A DNA stretch of 64,000 nucleotides. Source: Butyricicoccus faecihominis (lineage in GTDB: Bacteria > Bacillota > Clostridia > Oscillospirales > Butyricicoccaceae). Of the stretch, positions 26,207 to 36,895 are shown in pieces; the first letter of the stretch is position 1; each line of letters begins with the position of its first letter. The notes beneath the pieces were generated by a model, which worked only from the letters and a program-made list of their open reading frames with translations, did no database searches and was not told the origin of the DNA. Location: NCBI RefSeq assembly GCF_024462775.1, contig NZ_JANGCE010000001.1, positions 186,001 through 250,000 on the forward strand, written 5' to 3'. Position numbers and translations under genes: made by a program.

Positions 26207-26896
26207 ATGGAAAGTTTGATTTTAACGCCGCGCCTTGACTGCCTTGCATCGCTGGTGCCGCAGGGCGCGCGTCTGGCCGATATCGGCACCGATCACGGCA
26301 AGCTGCCGATCAGCCTGCTAAAGGCGGGCCGCGTACGGAGCGCCGTCGGCTCGGATATCGGCGCGGGACCGCTCCGACACGCCGAACAAAACGCGCGGGA
26401 TCACGGCGTTTCGCTGCCGCTTCGCCTTGCGCCCGGCCTTGACGCGATCGCTCCTGACGAGTGCGATACCGTTTCGATCGCGGGCATGGGCGGGCAGACC
26501 ATTGCGGAAATTTTGGATGCCGCGCCGTGGGCGATTGGCGGAGGTCATCTGCTGTTGCTCCAGCCTATGACGGGCGCGCCCGAGCTGCGCCAATGGCTGT
26601 GGCAAAACGGCTGCCGCATCGTTGAGGAAACGATCTGCCGCGAAGGCGCGCGCCGCTGGTACATTGTGATCAGCGCCCGGGGCGGGGCGGATAAGCGGGA
26701 AAAACCGCTTTCCGCCTGCCATGTTTCAACCGCGCTGTTGCGGGCGGCCGGTGCGAAGGAATATCTGGCACACCTGCTGCGCATTGAAACGCGCGCGCTG
26801 GCCGGTATGGAGCAGGGCAGCGCGGTCGATGAAGCGCGCCTCGCGGCGCAGCGCGATACCGTTACGGCGCTTCGGGACGCTATGGAGGAATTATGA
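26207..26896 (+). CDS. trmK: tRNA (adenine-22-N1)-methyltransferase
   Basis: TrmK methylates A22 of tRNA using SAM. The 229-residue protein has the Rossmann motif I LADIGTDHGKLPISLL near residues 25-40, the acidic motif VGSDIGAGPL, and VSIAGMGGQTIAEIL followed by LLLQPM, which are characteristic of the TrmK (COG2384) family, with a helical C-terminal domain. GAGGAGACT precedes the ATG. Its stop overlaps the start of the Nif3-like gene, a pairing that is conserved across Bacillota. Confidence 0.93.
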   Translation: MESLILTPRLDCLASLVPQGARLADIGTDHGKLPISLLKAGRVRSAVGSDIGAGPLRHAEQNARDHGVSLPLRLAPGLDAIAPDECDTVSIAGMGGQTIAEILDAAPWAIGGGHLLLLQPMTGAPELRQWLWQNGCRIVEETICREGARRWYIVISARGGADKREKPLSACHVSTALLRAAGAKEYLAHLLRIETRALAGMEQGSAVDEARLAAQRDTVTALRDAMEEL

Positions 26897-27672
26897 TGAT
26901 AACCGTACAGGATATCCTGACTTTTTTAGAGGGCTTTGCCCCATACGAGCTTGCGGAAAGCTGGGACAACGTCGGCCTATTGGCTGGCGACCGCGTGCAG
27001 CCGGTCTCTTCCGTTCTCTGCGCGCTTGATATTACCGAGCAGGTGGTGGAGGAGGCAGCCGCGCTCGGCGCACAGCTGATTGTGGCCCATCATCCGGCGA
27101 TCTTCACCTCGGTCAGCCGGGTCACGGCGGATGATACCACGGGCCGCCTGCTGCGCGCGGCGATCCGAAACGAGATCGCGCTCATCTGTATGCACACCAA
27201 CGCGGACTGCGCGCAGGGCGGCGTAAACGACGCGCTGGCCGCCGCGCTGTTCCTGACCGGCGTATCCAATATGGAAGCCGGGGAAAACGGTATGCTGGGC
27301 CGTGTCGGCACGTTGCCGCGCGAAATGCAGCCCGAGGAATTTGTCCGCTACGTCAAGGACTGCCTGAACGCGGGCGGCGTGCGTTACTGCGACGGCGGCC
27401 GGGCCATCCGCCGTGTCGCGGTCGGCGGCGGCGCCTGTGGAAAAATGATGGATCAGGCGCTCGCAAAGGGCGCGGAAGCCTTTGTGATAGGCGATTGCAG
27501 CTACGACTTGATGCAACGCGCACAGGCCCTTGGCCTGACGCTGGTGGACGCCGGGCATTTTCCAACCGAAAACCCGATGACCGCCGTGTTTGCAGAGCAG
27601 ATCAGGGGCGCTTTTCCCAAGCTTACGGTCAAAACATCGGCGAAGCACGCCGATTGCATCCAATTTATATAA
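26893..27672 (+). CDS. Nif3-like dinuclear metal centre protein
   Basis: The 259-residue protein belongs to the Nif3/YqfO family, hexameric rings with a two-metal site. Metal ligands are visible in LIVAHHPAIF near residue 66, HTNADCAQGGVND near residue 102, and DAGHFPTENP near residue 222. It is the short form without the PII-like insertion found in B. subtilis YqfO. The family has been proposed to act as GTP cyclohydrolase-like or metal-insertion protein, but the role is unsettled. ATGATG overlaps the trmK stop, so the two are translated together. Confidence 0.93.
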   Translation: MMITVQDILTFLEGFAPYELAESWDNVGLLAGDRVQPVSSVLCALDITEQVVEEAAALGAQLIVAHHPAIFTSVSRVTADDTTGRLLRAAIRNEIALICMHTNADCAQGGVNDALAAALFLTGVSNMEAGENGMLGRVGTLPREMQPEEFVRYVKDCLNAGGVRYCDGGRAIRRVAVGGGACGKMMDQALAKGAEAFVIGDCSYDLMQRAQALGLTLVDAGHFPTENPMTAVFAEQIRGAFPKLTVKTSAKHADCIQFI

Positions 27673-27684
27673 GGAAGGTTTATT

Positions 27685-29460
27685 ATGCCACTCGACGCAA
27701 TCTGCCTTGGGGCAGTAGTGCACGAACTGAACGCGGCGCTCACGGGCTGTCGCGTGGAAAAAGTATATCAGCCCGACCGGGACGAGATTGTGCTGCAAAC
27801 GCGCGGCGTGGGCGGCGCAAAGCGCCTGCTTCTCTCGATCGCGGCGGGCGCGCCGCGCGCGCACTTTATCGAAGCCGCGCGGGAAAACCCCGCCGCGCCG
27901 CCCATGTTTTGCATGCTGATGCGCAAGCATGTGCAGGGGGCCAAGATCGCCGCCATTTCCCAGCCCGCGACCGAGCGCATGTTCACCATCGAGTTGGACA
28001 CCAACGATGAAATGGGCGTGCCCTGCAAAAAGCGCCTGATGTGCGAACTCATGGGCAAGCACTCCAATCTGGTTTTATGCGGCGAGGATGGGCGCGTCAT
28101 CGATTCGCTGCGCCGGGTGGACGGTGATATATCCGGCAAGCGGCAGGTAATGCCGGGCCTGTTTTACCGCATGCCGCCCGCGCAGGACAAACGCGATCCC
28201 TTTGGGCTGACCGGTGAAACGCTGGCCGCCCTGCTGCGGGAGGGCGACCCGGAGGCAGCGCTTGACCGTGCGCTTCTCGGCCTGCTTCTCGGCTTTTCGC
28301 CGCTGTTGTGCCGTGAGATCGCGTTCCGCGCGACCGGAAACGTACAGCAGCCCCTGCGCGAATTGACGGAAAAGGACTACCGCGCGATTGCGCAGGCGTT
28401 CGACGCTTTTTGCGCCGACGTCAAAGGGGGTCGCTTTTCGCCCACGCTTCTGACCCGGCGCGAGGACGGCGCGGTGTTCGATTTCTCCTGCACGCCCATT
28501 GCGCAATACGGCGACTTTTTGCAAACAACGGTGTTTGATAGCTTTTCCGCTTTGCTCGCCGCCTTTTACGAGAAAAAGGGCAAGGCCGAGCGCATGGCGC
28601 GCCGCACGCAGGATTTGCGTAAAACCGTACAGAACGCGCGCGACCGGCTGGCGCGTAAAATCGCCGCCCAGCAAAAGGAGCTTGCCCAAACGCACGACCG
28701 TGACAAGCACAAGCGCATAGGCGACTTGATCACGGCCAACCTGTACCAGATTGAAAAGGGCATGAACAAGGTCCGCGCGGTGGACTATTACGACGAGACC
28801 TGCCCAGAGGTCGAGATCACGCTCGATATCAGGCTTACGCCACAGCAGAACGCGCAGCGCTACTTTAAGCTTTATAACAAGGCCAAAACAGCCGAACAGA
28901 TGCTCACCGTACAGCTGGCGCAGGGGCAGGACGAGCTGCAATACCTCGACAGTGTGCTTGCCCTGATCGAGGAAGCGGAAAACGAACGCGATCTGGCCCA
29001 GCTTCGCGAGGAGTTAACGCAGACAGGCGTGCTCTCCAAAAAGCAGACAAGGAACAAACGCGGTCAGGCGCGGCCCGCTTCGGCTAAACCCTACCACTAC
29101 CGCACCAGCGACGGGTTTGATGTGTTTGCGGGTAAAAACAACCTGCAAAACGATCTGCTCACGCTGAAAACCGCGCTGAAAAGCGATATTTGGTTTCACA
29201 CACAGAAAATCCATGGCTCCCACGTCATTCTCGCGGTCGACGGCCGCGAGCCGACCGATCAGGCCATGACCGAAGCCGCGATGATCGCGGCGTACCACTC
29301 CAAGGCGCGTACCTCGTCGCTGGTTCCGGTCGATTATACGCCGGTACGTCAGGTGAAAAAGCCCGCCGGCGCAAAGCCGGGCATGGTCATTTATCACGTT
29401 TACCAAACGGCGTATGTCACACCGGACGAAGCGGCGATCGAAAAGCTGCGCGTGGAATAA
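27685..29460 (+). CDS. rqcH: Ribosome quality control factor of the NFACT family
   Basis: RqcH binds stalled 50S subunits and adds C-terminal Ala tails to the nascent chain, marking it for degradation. The 591-residue protein has the NFACT-N domain (start MPLDAICLGAVVHELN, with GCRVEKVYQPDRDEIVL), a middle coiled coil (about residues 295-450), and the C-terminal NFACT-R (DUF814) domain with GFDVFAGKNNLQNDLLT, DIWFHTQKIHGSHVIL and KARTSSLVPVDYT. Older names are FbpA or fibronectin-binding protein. AAGGAAGG precedes the ATG, 12 bases after the Nif3 gene. Confidence 0.95.
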   Translation: MPLDAICLGAVVHELNAALTGCRVEKVYQPDRDEIVLQTRGVGGAKRLLLSIAAGAPRAHFIEAARENPAAPPMFCMLMRKHVQGAKIAAISQPATERMFTIELDTNDEMGVPCKKRLMCELMGKHSNLVLCGEDGRVIDSLRRVDGDISGKRQVMPGLFYRMPPAQDKRDPFGLTGETLAALLREGDPEAALDRALLGLLLGFSPLLCREIAFRATGNVQQPLRELTEKDYRAIAQAFDAFCADVKGGRFSPTLLTRREDGAVFDFSCTPIAQYGDFLQTTVFDSFSALLAAFYEKKGKAERMARRTQDLRKTVQNARDRLARKIAAQQKELAQTHDRDKHKRIGDLITANLYQIEKGMNKVRAVDYYDETCPEVEITLDIRLTPQQNAQRYFKLYNKAKTAEQMLTVQLAQGQDELQYLDSVLALIEEAENERDLAQLREELTQTGVLSKKQTRNKRGQARPASAKPYHYRTSDGFDVFAGKNNLQNDLLTLKTALKSDIWFHTQKIHGSHVILAVDGREPTDQAMTEAAMIAAYHSKARTSSLVPVDYTPVRQVKKPAGAKPGMVIYHVYQTAYVTPDEAAIEKLRVE

Positions 29461-29479
29461 ACAGAAAGGAACACCTCAT

Positions 29480-30013
29480 ATGATCCTATCCGGTCAAGAA
29501 ATTTTAAAGCACATCGGCAAGGAGATCAAAATTATTCCGTTTGATGAAAAACGGATCAATCCAAACAGCTATAACCTGTCCTTGGCGGATGAACTGCTTG
29601 TCTATGACAACGAAGTGCTGGATATGAAGAAGAATAACAGAGCGCACCGCATTTTTATCCCGGAAAACGGTTTGCTTCTCGAACCCAATCGGCTCTATCT
29701 GGGCCGCACGAACGAATACACCTCGACCGATGGCTATGTGCCCATGCTGGAGGGGCGTTCTTCGACCGGCCGACTTGGCCTTTTTATCCACGTCACCGCG
29801 GGCTTTGGCGATGTGGGTTTCCGGGGCTATTGGACGCTGGAGATATTCTGCGTGCAGCCCATCCGAATATATCCCAATGTTGAGATCTGCCAGATATACT
29901 ACCATGATATCCACGGCGAGTATACCCCCTATGAAAGCGGTAAGTACCAGAACAACGTTGGCATTCAGCCCAGCTTGCTGTATAAAGATTTTGAAAAGTC
30001 GGTTGAATTTTAA
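29480..30013 (+). CDS. dcd: dCTP deaminase
   Basis: Dcd turns dCTP into dUTP, feeding the dUMP used by ThyX at 4.7 kb. The 177-residue protein has INPNSYNLSLADELLVY, the active-site stretch EGRSSTGRLGLFIHVTAGFG with the catalytic Glu, and GFRGYWTLEI, then QPSLLYKDF at the end. An upstream in-frame extension inside rqcH is dismissed because AGAAAGGA sits properly before the ATG at 29480. Whether it also has dUTPase activity cannot be told. It is 19 bases from rqcH and likely in the same operon. Confidence 0.93.
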   Translation: MILSGQEILKHIGKEIKIIPFDEKRINPNSYNLSLADELLVYDNEVLDMKKNNRAHRIFIPENGLLLEPNRLYLGRTNEYTSTDGYVPMLEGRSSTGRLGLFIHVTAGFGDVGFRGYWTLEIFCVQPIRIYPNVEICQIYYHDIHGEYTPYESGKYQNNVGIQPSLLYKDFEKSVEF

Positions 30014-30019
30014 AACAGT

Positions 30020-30050
30020 GGCCACCGGAATACTTTTTTCCGGTGGCCTT
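30020..30050. terminator. Hairpin between dcd and the convergent SLH gene
   Basis: GGCCACCGGA (30020-30029) pairs with TCCGGTGGCC (30039-30048). The T tail is short, so termination is probable but not strong; it can serve both directions. Confidence 0.6.
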
Positions 30051-30059
30051 ACTGATTGA

Positions 30060-31004
30060 CTATTCTTCCATCAGCTGCATGGCGTTGTAAAGCAGCTCAC
30101 ACGCGGTCTGGCGGGAGATCGCGTCGCTCGGCTGCTGCATTTCGGAAAGGGGAGAGAGCACCTGCAGCCGGTTCAGCGAGCCGATCGCGGATTGCGCCCA
30201 ATCCATTTCCGTTGAGTGTTCCGAGGCGTAGGCCGCTTCGGCGCCCTGAAGCGTTTCGGTCAGCAGATTATTGACGACAACGCAGGCCTCGGCCAACGTG
30301 ATCGGATTTTGCCCGCGGATCTCGGCATAGCCGCCCGCGGTACGGTAGCCGCTGACCAACCCGCTGGACGCCGCGGCGCTGACATAGGGCTTGGCCCACG
30401 GAGAGAGGCCGCCGTCGTCGGCAAAATCGGTCTGCTCGGTCGGCTCAAGCGGCAGATCGGCCACGGCGGAAGCCATTGCAATGAACTCGCTGCGCGTGAT
30501 CGGCTGTGCTGGATGGAAAAAAGAGCAGTCGCCGATCTTTTCCCCCGTCATCACGCCGGCTTCGGATAAACAGATGGCCGCGTAATGGGATGGATTGCCT
30601 TCCATATCCGCGTAGGTCAGTTTAGAGCGGTTCTTCACCACGGTTACCGTTACCGTGGCGGCGGGTGCGGTATTGCCGTTTTCATCCACCGCGGTGTAAG
30701 AAAACTTATCCGTACCGGCCTTTTTACCCGGCGTGTAGCGCAGTACTGCGCCGTCGATCTGAGCCGTGCCTAGTCGCGGCTGCTCGGTTAACTGGTACAA
30801 GGCAATGTCGTTGTCCTCGTCGGTCGCGGTGAGCGTCAGTTCGATCGGCACACCCAGACAGGTTTCGCCATGAACGCTTTGCGCAATGGGCGGCGCGCCG
30901 TCCGCGGGCACGGTTTTCAATCCCGCGGCCAGCGCATAGCCGGAAAACAGCACGGTGATCGGCAGCAGGACCGCGCAAAACAGCAATTTTTTATCCTTTA
31001 ACAT
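30060..31004 (-). CDS. S-layer homology (SLH) protein with an Ig/cadherin-like domain
   Basis: The 314-residue exported protein has a signal sequence ([20 protein letters not shown].. ending near ALAAG), an Ig/cadherin-like domain at about residues 35-130 ([26 protein letters not shown]), then three SLH repeats to the end: [31 protein letters not shown] and [17 protein letters not shown] domains hold proteins to pyruvylated cell-wall polysaccharide, so it is probably surface bound. The start MLKDKK at 31004 follows AAGGGGTG; a 23-codon in-frame extension upstream is rejected. Its ligand is unknown. Confidence 0.88.
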   Translation of the reverse strand: MLKDKKLLFCAVLLPITVLFSGYALAAGLKTVPADGAPPIAQSVHGETCLGVPIELTLTATDEDNDIALYQLTEQPRLGTAQIDGAVLRYTPGKKAGTDKFSYTAVDENGNTAPAATVTVTVVKNRSKLTYADMEGNPSHYAAICLSEAGVMTGEKIGDCSFFHPAQPITRSEFIAMASAVADLPLEPTEQTDFADDGGLSPWAKPYVSAAASSGLVSGYRTAGGYAEIRGQNPITLAEACVVVNNLLTETLQGAEAAYASEHSTEMDWAQSAIGSLNRLQVLSPLSEMQQPSDAISRQTACELLYNAMQLMEE

Positions 31005-31138
31005 TGTTATTACACCCCTTGAAAGGTTCTCTTGCCCAAAGGATGCACCAATTTCCCGAAAATCATACGTCAAACATAGTTTATTTCTGCCTATTTATCA
31101 AAAAATATAGCGGGAAAGTAAAAACACCGGCAAAAAAC

Positions 31139-31167
31139 TTGTCTAAAACGCTGCATTGTGTCATAAT
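31139..31167 (+). promoter_or_regulatory. Predicted promoter of guaA
   Basis: TTGTCT (31139-31144), a 17-base spacer and CATAAT (31162-31167), about 30 bases of leader. That is too short for a purine riboswitch, and none is visible upstream. Confidence 0.55.
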
Positions 31168-31204
31168 AGCAACAGACAGATATTGCTTTGGAAGGAGATT
31201 TTTC

Positions 31205-32746
31205 ATGGAAAATCATCAGTTGATTCTGGTGCTAGACTTTGGCGGCCAGTATAACCAGCTGATCGCGCGCCGCGTGCGCGAACAACATGTATACTGCGAG
31301 GTCAAAAGCTACAAGACCCCGCTGAGCGAAATCAAGGCGATGCAGCCCGCGGGCATCATTTTCACCGGCGGCCCCAATAGCGTATACGACGATGCCTCGC
31401 CGCGCTGCGGCAGGGAAGTGCTGGAACTCGGCATTCCGGTGCTCGGCATCTGCTATGGCTGCCAGTTGATGGCGCACCTTTTGGCCGGCACGGTATCCGA
31501 CGCCGCCGAAAAGAGCGAATACGGCAAGACTGAGGTGCGGCTCGACCGCACGAGCACGCTGTTTTCCGATCTGCAAGAAAACGAAATTTGCTGGATGAGC
31601 CATACCGACTTTATCGCGAACGCGCCCGAGGGTTTCCGTGTCACCGCGACTACAGCGACCTGTCCGACCGCCGCGATGGAAAACGCGGAAAAAAAGTTGT
31701 ACGGCGTACAGTTCCATCCGGAGGTCAATCACACGCCGCACGGTACGGATATGCTTCGCCACTTTGTATACGACGTGTGCGGCTGCACCGGCGATTGGAC
31801 GATGGGGAAATACATCGAAAATCAGCTTGTTTCGATTCGTCGGCAAGTGGGGGACGGCAAGGTGCTTTGCGCCCTTTCCGGCGGCGTCGATTCAAGCGTA
31901 GCCGCGGCGCTTCTCAGCAAAGCGGTCGGCCGCCAGTTGACCTGTGTGTTCGTCGATAACGGCCTGATGCGTAAAAACGAAGGCATCGAGGTGGAAGAGG
32001 CATTCAAAACCCGCTTTGACGCAAACTTTGTCCACGCAAAGGCGCAGCAGCGCTTCTTAAACCGTTTAAAGGGGCTGAGCGAGCCTGAAGCCAAGCGCAA
32101 GGCCATTGGCGAAGAGTTCATCCGTGTGTTTGAGGACGAAGCCAAGAAGATCGGCAAGGTCGATTTTCTGGTGCAGGGCACCATCTATCCGGACGTGATC
32201 GAGTCCGGCCTTGGCGATTCGGCGGTCATCAAGAGCCACCACAATGTCGGCGGCCTGCCGGACGTCGTCGATTTCGAGGAATTGATCGAGCCGCTGCGCA
32301 TGCTCTTTAAGGATGAAGTGCGGCAGATGGGCTTGGAGCTTGGCCTGCCCGAGCATCTTGTTTGGCGCCAGCCGTTTCCGGGCCCGGGTCTGGGCATCCG
32401 TGTGATCGGCGAGGTGACCGAGGAAAAACTCGCCATTCTGCGCGAGGCCGACGCGATTTATCGCGAAGAGATCGCGAACGCAGGGCTGGACCGCTCGATC
32501 AGCCAGTATTTCGCGGTGCTGACCGATATGCGCTCGGTCGGCGTCATGGGCGACGGCCGCACGTATGATTACACGCTCGCTTTGCGCGGCGTGACAACCA
32601 CGGACTTCATGACCGCGGATTGGGCGCGCATTCCCTATGAGGTGCTCGACCGCGTATCCATCCGTATTGTCAACGAAGTGGGCCATATCAACCGTATCGT
32701 GTATGATATCACCTCTAAGCCCCCGGCAACGGTGGAGTGGGAGTAA
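31205..32746 (+). CDS. guaA: GMP synthase (glutamine-hydrolysing)
   Basis: GuaA aminates XMP to GMP using ATP and glutamine. The 513-residue protein has a complete GATase domain (residues 1-195) with the oxyanion/nucleophile stretch [18 protein letters not shown] (Cys near residue 83) and [10 protein letters not shown] (His, Glu), then the ATP-pyrophosphatase domain with the P-loop [15 protein letters not shown] near residues 223-237 and the C-terminal dimerisation domain ending in PPATVEWE. The ATG at 31205 follows GGAAGGAGA. A second, shorter paralogue lies at 35.6 kb; this one is the full-length enzyme. Confidence 0.97.
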   Translation: MENHQLILVLDFGGQYNQLIARRVREQHVYCEVKSYKTPLSEIKAMQPAGIIFTGGPNSVYDDASPRCGREVLELGIPVLGICYGCQLMAHLLAGTVSDAAEKSEYGKTEVRLDRTSTLFSDLQENEICWMSHTDFIANAPEGFRVTATTATCPTAAMENAEKKLYGVQFHPEVNHTPHGTDMLRHFVYDVCGCTGDWTMGKYIENQLVSIRRQVGDGKVLCALSGGVDSSVAAALLSKAVGRQLTCVFVDNGLMRKNEGIEVEEAFKTRFDANFVHAKAQQRFLNRLKGLSEPEAKRKAIGEEFIRVFEDEAKKIGKVDFLVQGTIYPDVIESGLGDSAVIKSHHNVGGLPDVVDFEELIEPLRMLFKDEVRQMGLELGLPEHLVWRQPFPGPGLGIRVIGEVTEEKLAILREADAIYREEIANAGLDRSISQYFAVLTDMRSVGVMGDGRTYDYTLALRGVTTTDFMTADWARIPYEVLDRVSIRIVNEVGHINRIVYDITSKPPATVEWE

Positions 32747-32751
32747 AAACG

Positions 32752-32789
32752 ATCCCCCAAACCTTATGTTTAGGTTTGGGGGATTTTTT
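32752..32789. terminator. Intrinsic terminator after guaA (can act both ways)
   Basis: ATCCCCCAAACCT (32752-32764) pairs perfectly with AGGTTTGGGGGAT (32772-32784), followed by six T. It lies between guaA and the convergent LysR gene. Confidence 0.95.
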
Positions 32790-32803
32790 GACAGGGTTCC
32801 GTA

Positions 32804-33670
32804 TCAGCGGTATTGCAAATATTCCATGAAGCGCTTGACCGCTATGGATGCGGAGCGCTGATCCCGTAGGGCCAGACCTATGCTGCGGTAAGCAGGTACC
32901 TCCAATTCTTTTGCAACGATGCGATAAGGAACCCGCCTGAGAATCAGCCGGGGCAAAATGCTGATACCGAGGTCGCTTTCCACCATTGACATGATCGCAT
33001 AGTCATCCCAAGTGGTAAAATGTACGTTAGGCGATATCTTGCACCGCTCAAATATTTCGGAGACCTCAGCTTTTTCGCCTTTTTCTAGCAGCATGAACGG
33101 ATCGTTGCATAACGCGGCGACCGGGAATCTATCACACCCTGCCAAGGGGTGCGCTTCCGGTAAAATGACGAGCAGCTCGTCCTGCTCCAAGAAAATCGTT
33201 TGCAGTTCCGGGTGCGTGGGCAGGCGAAGAAAACCGCAATCGACGCGGCCTGTGAGAATCCACTCCTCGATCTCTTTATAGTCGCCCAGCAGCAATTCAT
33301 ATTCAATGTTGGGATAGTCTTTTTGAAATTCCCGGATGATGTTCGGCAGCCAGTGGGTCGCGACGCTGGAAAAGGTGCCGATCCGGATCAGGCCGGCTTG
33401 CAGCCCGTTCAGCTCGTCTACCTGCATTTGCAGCTTGCGGTATTCCGTGCAGACGCTTTGGGCGTGCGGCAGCAGCTTGAGACCGTCGGAAGTCAGGCGA
33501 ACCCCGGCGCGTCCCCGTTCTAGCAAGATGATCTTCCACTCCTTCTCCAAATCGTTGATCATGCGGCTGATGCCGGATTGGGAATAGCTCAGTACCTCGG
33601 CGGCCTTTGTAAAGCTGCCATACTCTACTGTTTTAAGGAACGCCATGTATTTTTGTATGTTCATATCCAT
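32804..33670 (-). CDS. LysR-family transcriptional regulator
   Basis: The 288-residue protein has the LysR winged helix at residues 3-62 (KYMAFLKTVEYGSFTKAAEVL, YSQSGISRMINDLE) and a C-terminal effector domain with LIRIGTFSSVATHWLP. The N-terminus closest to the DNA-binding domain is MDMNIQKY; the ATG at 33670 has GGGG at a spacing of 11. It is divergent from an EamA transporter, whose promoter region contains a GGATAT...ATATCC inverted repeat, so it probably controls that transporter and itself. The effector is unknown. Confidence 0.92.
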   Translation of the reverse strand: MDMNIQKYMAFLKTVEYGSFTKAAEVLSYSQSGISRMINDLEKEWKIILLERGRAGVRLTSDGLKLLPHAQSVCTEYRKLQMQVDELNGLQAGLIRIGTFSSVATHWLPNIIREFQKDYPNIEYELLLGDYKEIEEWILTGRVDCGFLRLPTHPELQTIFLEQDELLVILPEAHPLAGCDRFPVAALCNDPFMLLEKGEKAEVSEIFERCKISPNVHFTTWDDYAIMSMVESDLGISILPRLILRRVPYRIVAKELEVPAYRSIGLALRDQRSASIAVKRFMEYLQYR

Positions 33671-33743
33671 GCAGTACCGATCCCCTTTAATATTCGATTT
33701 TATCATAGAATATATGAAAAACATTCGCTTTTGTGCTTATAGA

Positions 33744-33763
33744 GGATATGGTACACTATATCC
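33744..33763. promoter_or_regulatory. Candidate operator between the LysR and EamA genes
   Basis: GGATAT (33744-33749) and ATATCC (33758-33763) form a perfect inverted repeat with 8 bases between. LysR proteins often bind interrupted palindromes in the shared promoter region. A possible -10 box TACACT (33752-33757) falls inside the repeat. Confidence 0.45.
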
Positions 33764-33793
33764 AAAAGAAATGCAATGGGGAGAGGTACCGAA

Positions 33794-34732
33794 ATGATTT
33801 TACAAAGCGCCCTGCAAAGGCTGCGGCCAGTAACCGATCGAAACCAAAAAGAGAAGCAGAGGATCACGGAGCACGCGCACATCAAATATTTTGCCGCACT
33901 GCTGTTATTCGGGACAAACGGCATTGTAGCCAGTCATATTGCGCTGACCAGCTATGAAATCGTTCTGCTGCGCACGTTGATCGGTAGTCTGCTGTTACTG
34001 ATTATTTTCTTGTTTCACAAGGGAAAACTTACTTTTGGGAAACATAAGCGGCAGTTTCTCTTTTTATCCATATCGGGTGTTGCGATGGGCGCTAGTTGGA
34101 TGTTCCTGTATGAAGCATACCAGCAGATCGGGGTCGGTATTGCGTCGCTGGCCTATTACTGCGGGCCGGTCATTGTTATGGCGCTTTCGCCGCTTTTGTT
34201 CGGTGAAAAGCTGACGCCGACGAAAATGATTGGTTTTGTTGCGGTGCTGTGTGGGATCTATCTTGTCAACGGCAGAGCACTGCAAGAGGGCGGTATAGGT
34301 TGGGGACTCTTCTGTGGCGGCATGTCCGCAATCATGTATGCGGCCATGGTGATCTGCAACAAAAAGGCTGCATGTATTACCGGGTTGGAAAACGCCATGC
34401 TGCAACTCATTTTCAGTTTTATAACCGTAGCCGTTTTTGTTTACGTAAAGCAGGGCTTGTTCATTCGGATAGAAAGCTCGGATTGGGCGCCTATCCTTAT
34501 GCTCGGCTTACTCAACACAGGAATTGGATGTTACTTTTATTTTTCTTCGATCGGTAAGCTGCCGGTGCAGTCAGTGGCGGTGTGCGGTTATTTGGAACCG
34601 CTTTCAGCCGTTGCTTTTTCAGTGCTGCTGCTTCATGAAACCCTGTTGCCGGTACAACTCATCGGGGCGGTGCTAATCATCGGCGGCGCGGTCTTTAGCG
34701 AACGCAGTGGAAAAATCGGACAGACTAGATGA
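33794..34732 (+). CDS. EamA/DMT family transporter
   Basis: The 312-residue protein has about ten membrane spans in two EamA halves. Clear features are NGIVASHIALTSYEIVLLR at the first half, GIASLAYYCGPVIVMALSPLLFGEKLT (split across helix 3-4), and the second half with LLNTGIGCYFYFSS and GYLEPLSAVAFSVLLL. DMT members export amino acids, nucleosides or other metabolites; substrate unknown. A GGGAGAGG ribosome binding site precedes the ATG at 33794, so the ATG at 33776 is not the start. Probably regulated by the divergent LysR protein. Lower GC than the flanking guaA genes. Confidence 0.9.
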   Translation: MILQSALQRLRPVTDRNQKEKQRITEHAHIKYFAALLLFGTNGIVASHIALTSYEIVLLRTLIGSLLLLIIFLFHKGKLTFGKHKRQFLFLSISGVAMGASWMFLYEAYQQIGVGIASLAYYCGPVIVMALSPLLFGEKLTPTKMIGFVAVLCGIYLVNGRALQEGGIGWGLFCGGMSAIMYAAMVICNKKAACITGLENAMLQLIFSFITVAVFVYVKQGLFIRIESSDWAPILMLGLLNTGIGCYFYFSSIGKLPVQSVAVCGYLEPLSAVAFSVLLLHETLLPVQLIGAVLIIGGAVFSERSGKIGQTR

Positions 34733-34842
34733 ACCGCCAAATTCGTCTTATGTATGGGACCCGGCGCAAACAAAGACCGCGTCTACTTGACAAATCGAGC
34801 GTATTCATCCACAATGAAGGCAGTTCTATATAAAGGAGTGGC

Positions 34843-35508
34843 ATGAAATTGATCGATATGCAGAAGGACGCCGCCCTAAAAGGCTTGCAGTTGCCCTTTG
34901 GCGTGCTTGAGGTTTGGTATCCGGATTCATCTGATTGGGATACGGCGGGTTTTGAGGCGCTGAAGCGGAGGGAGCTGGACGAGATCATGCTTTTGGCGCC
35001 TGAGTATGACCGCAAACGAGATTTCAGCGAGGACCCTTATTTTCGTTATTTTCGTAAATTCAAAAAGACCTATCCGGTCATGGCGCAGCTCGAAAGTTTT
35101 TTGCTCAAGGGCCGGCCGTTTCCAGAATGGAGCCCCATCAATCAAGTGGCGTTTTTGACTGAGCTGAAAACGCGCGTGCTGCTGGGCACGCATGACGTGG
35201 AACGTGTGCAGGGCCCGGTCACACTCTATCGCCCGGCTGCTGAGGAGTCCTTTACCGGCATGGGCGGGCGCGAAAGTCACTCATATAAGGGAGATTTGAC
35301 CGGTCGCGACGATGGCGGCATTATCCTCAGCATGATCGCCGGACCGGACGAGCGCACCTGTTTACAGGAGGATACGCTGCACCCCGTTTATTTGGTGTTT
35401 GCGCCCGAAGACTACCCGGCGGCTCGGGTGGAGAGCTGCCTTGAACAGATTGCGGCGTATGTCCGCGCGCTCGCGCCCGGCGCGCGCATGGAGCGTCTGG
35501 TCCTATAA
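34843..35508 (+). CDS. B3/4 domain protein (PheRS beta-type editing domain)
   Basis: The 221-residue stand-alone protein is built on the B3/4 fold found in the beta subunit of phenylalanyl-tRNA synthetase. It has YFRYFRKFKKTYPVMAQLES, LLGTHDVERV, SYKGDLTGRDDGGIILSM and AGPDERTCLQEDT. B3/4 domains hydrolyse or bind mischarged aminoacyl groups, so a free-standing trans-editing or amino-acid-binding role is possible; not proven for this family. AAAGGAGTGGC precedes the ATG. TTGACA occurs at 34786, but a good -10 box is lacking. Confidence 0.85.
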   Translation: MKLIDMQKDAALKGLQLPFGVLEVWYPDSSDWDTAGFEALKRRELDEIMLLAPEYDRKRDFSEDPYFRYFRKFKKTYPVMAQLESFLLKGRPFPEWSPINQVAFLTELKTRVLLGTHDVERVQGPVTLYRPAAEESFTGMGGRESHSYKGDLTGRDDGGIILSMIAGPDERTCLQEDTLHPVYLVFAPEDYPAARVESCLEQIAAYVRALAPGARMERLVL

Positions 35509-35531
35509 CCGCGCCGTCCATGGTGAAACGC

Positions 35532-35560
35532 TTGCATTCAAAAGAAAAATACGGTATGAT
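35532..35560 (+). promoter_or_regulatory. Predicted sigma-A promoter of the second guaA
   Basis: TTGCAT (35532-35537), 17-base spacer and TATGAT (35555-35560). ATACGGT (35549-35555) and ACCGTAT (35572-35578) form a perfect 7-base inverted repeat across the -10 box and the transcription start, a likely operator for an unknown repressor. Confidence 0.7.
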
Positions 35561-35598
35561 TAAATATATTAACCGTATAGAAAGATGGAGGGACTGCA

Positions 35599-36888
<1,290 letters not shown>

Positions 36889-36895
36889 CAGTAAT

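Noticed and set aside
31004-31204. In-frame upstream extension of guaA
   Set aside because: It covers the predicted guaA promoter and has a composition unlike a GATase N-terminus; ATG 31205 behind GGAAGGAGA starts at the standard position.
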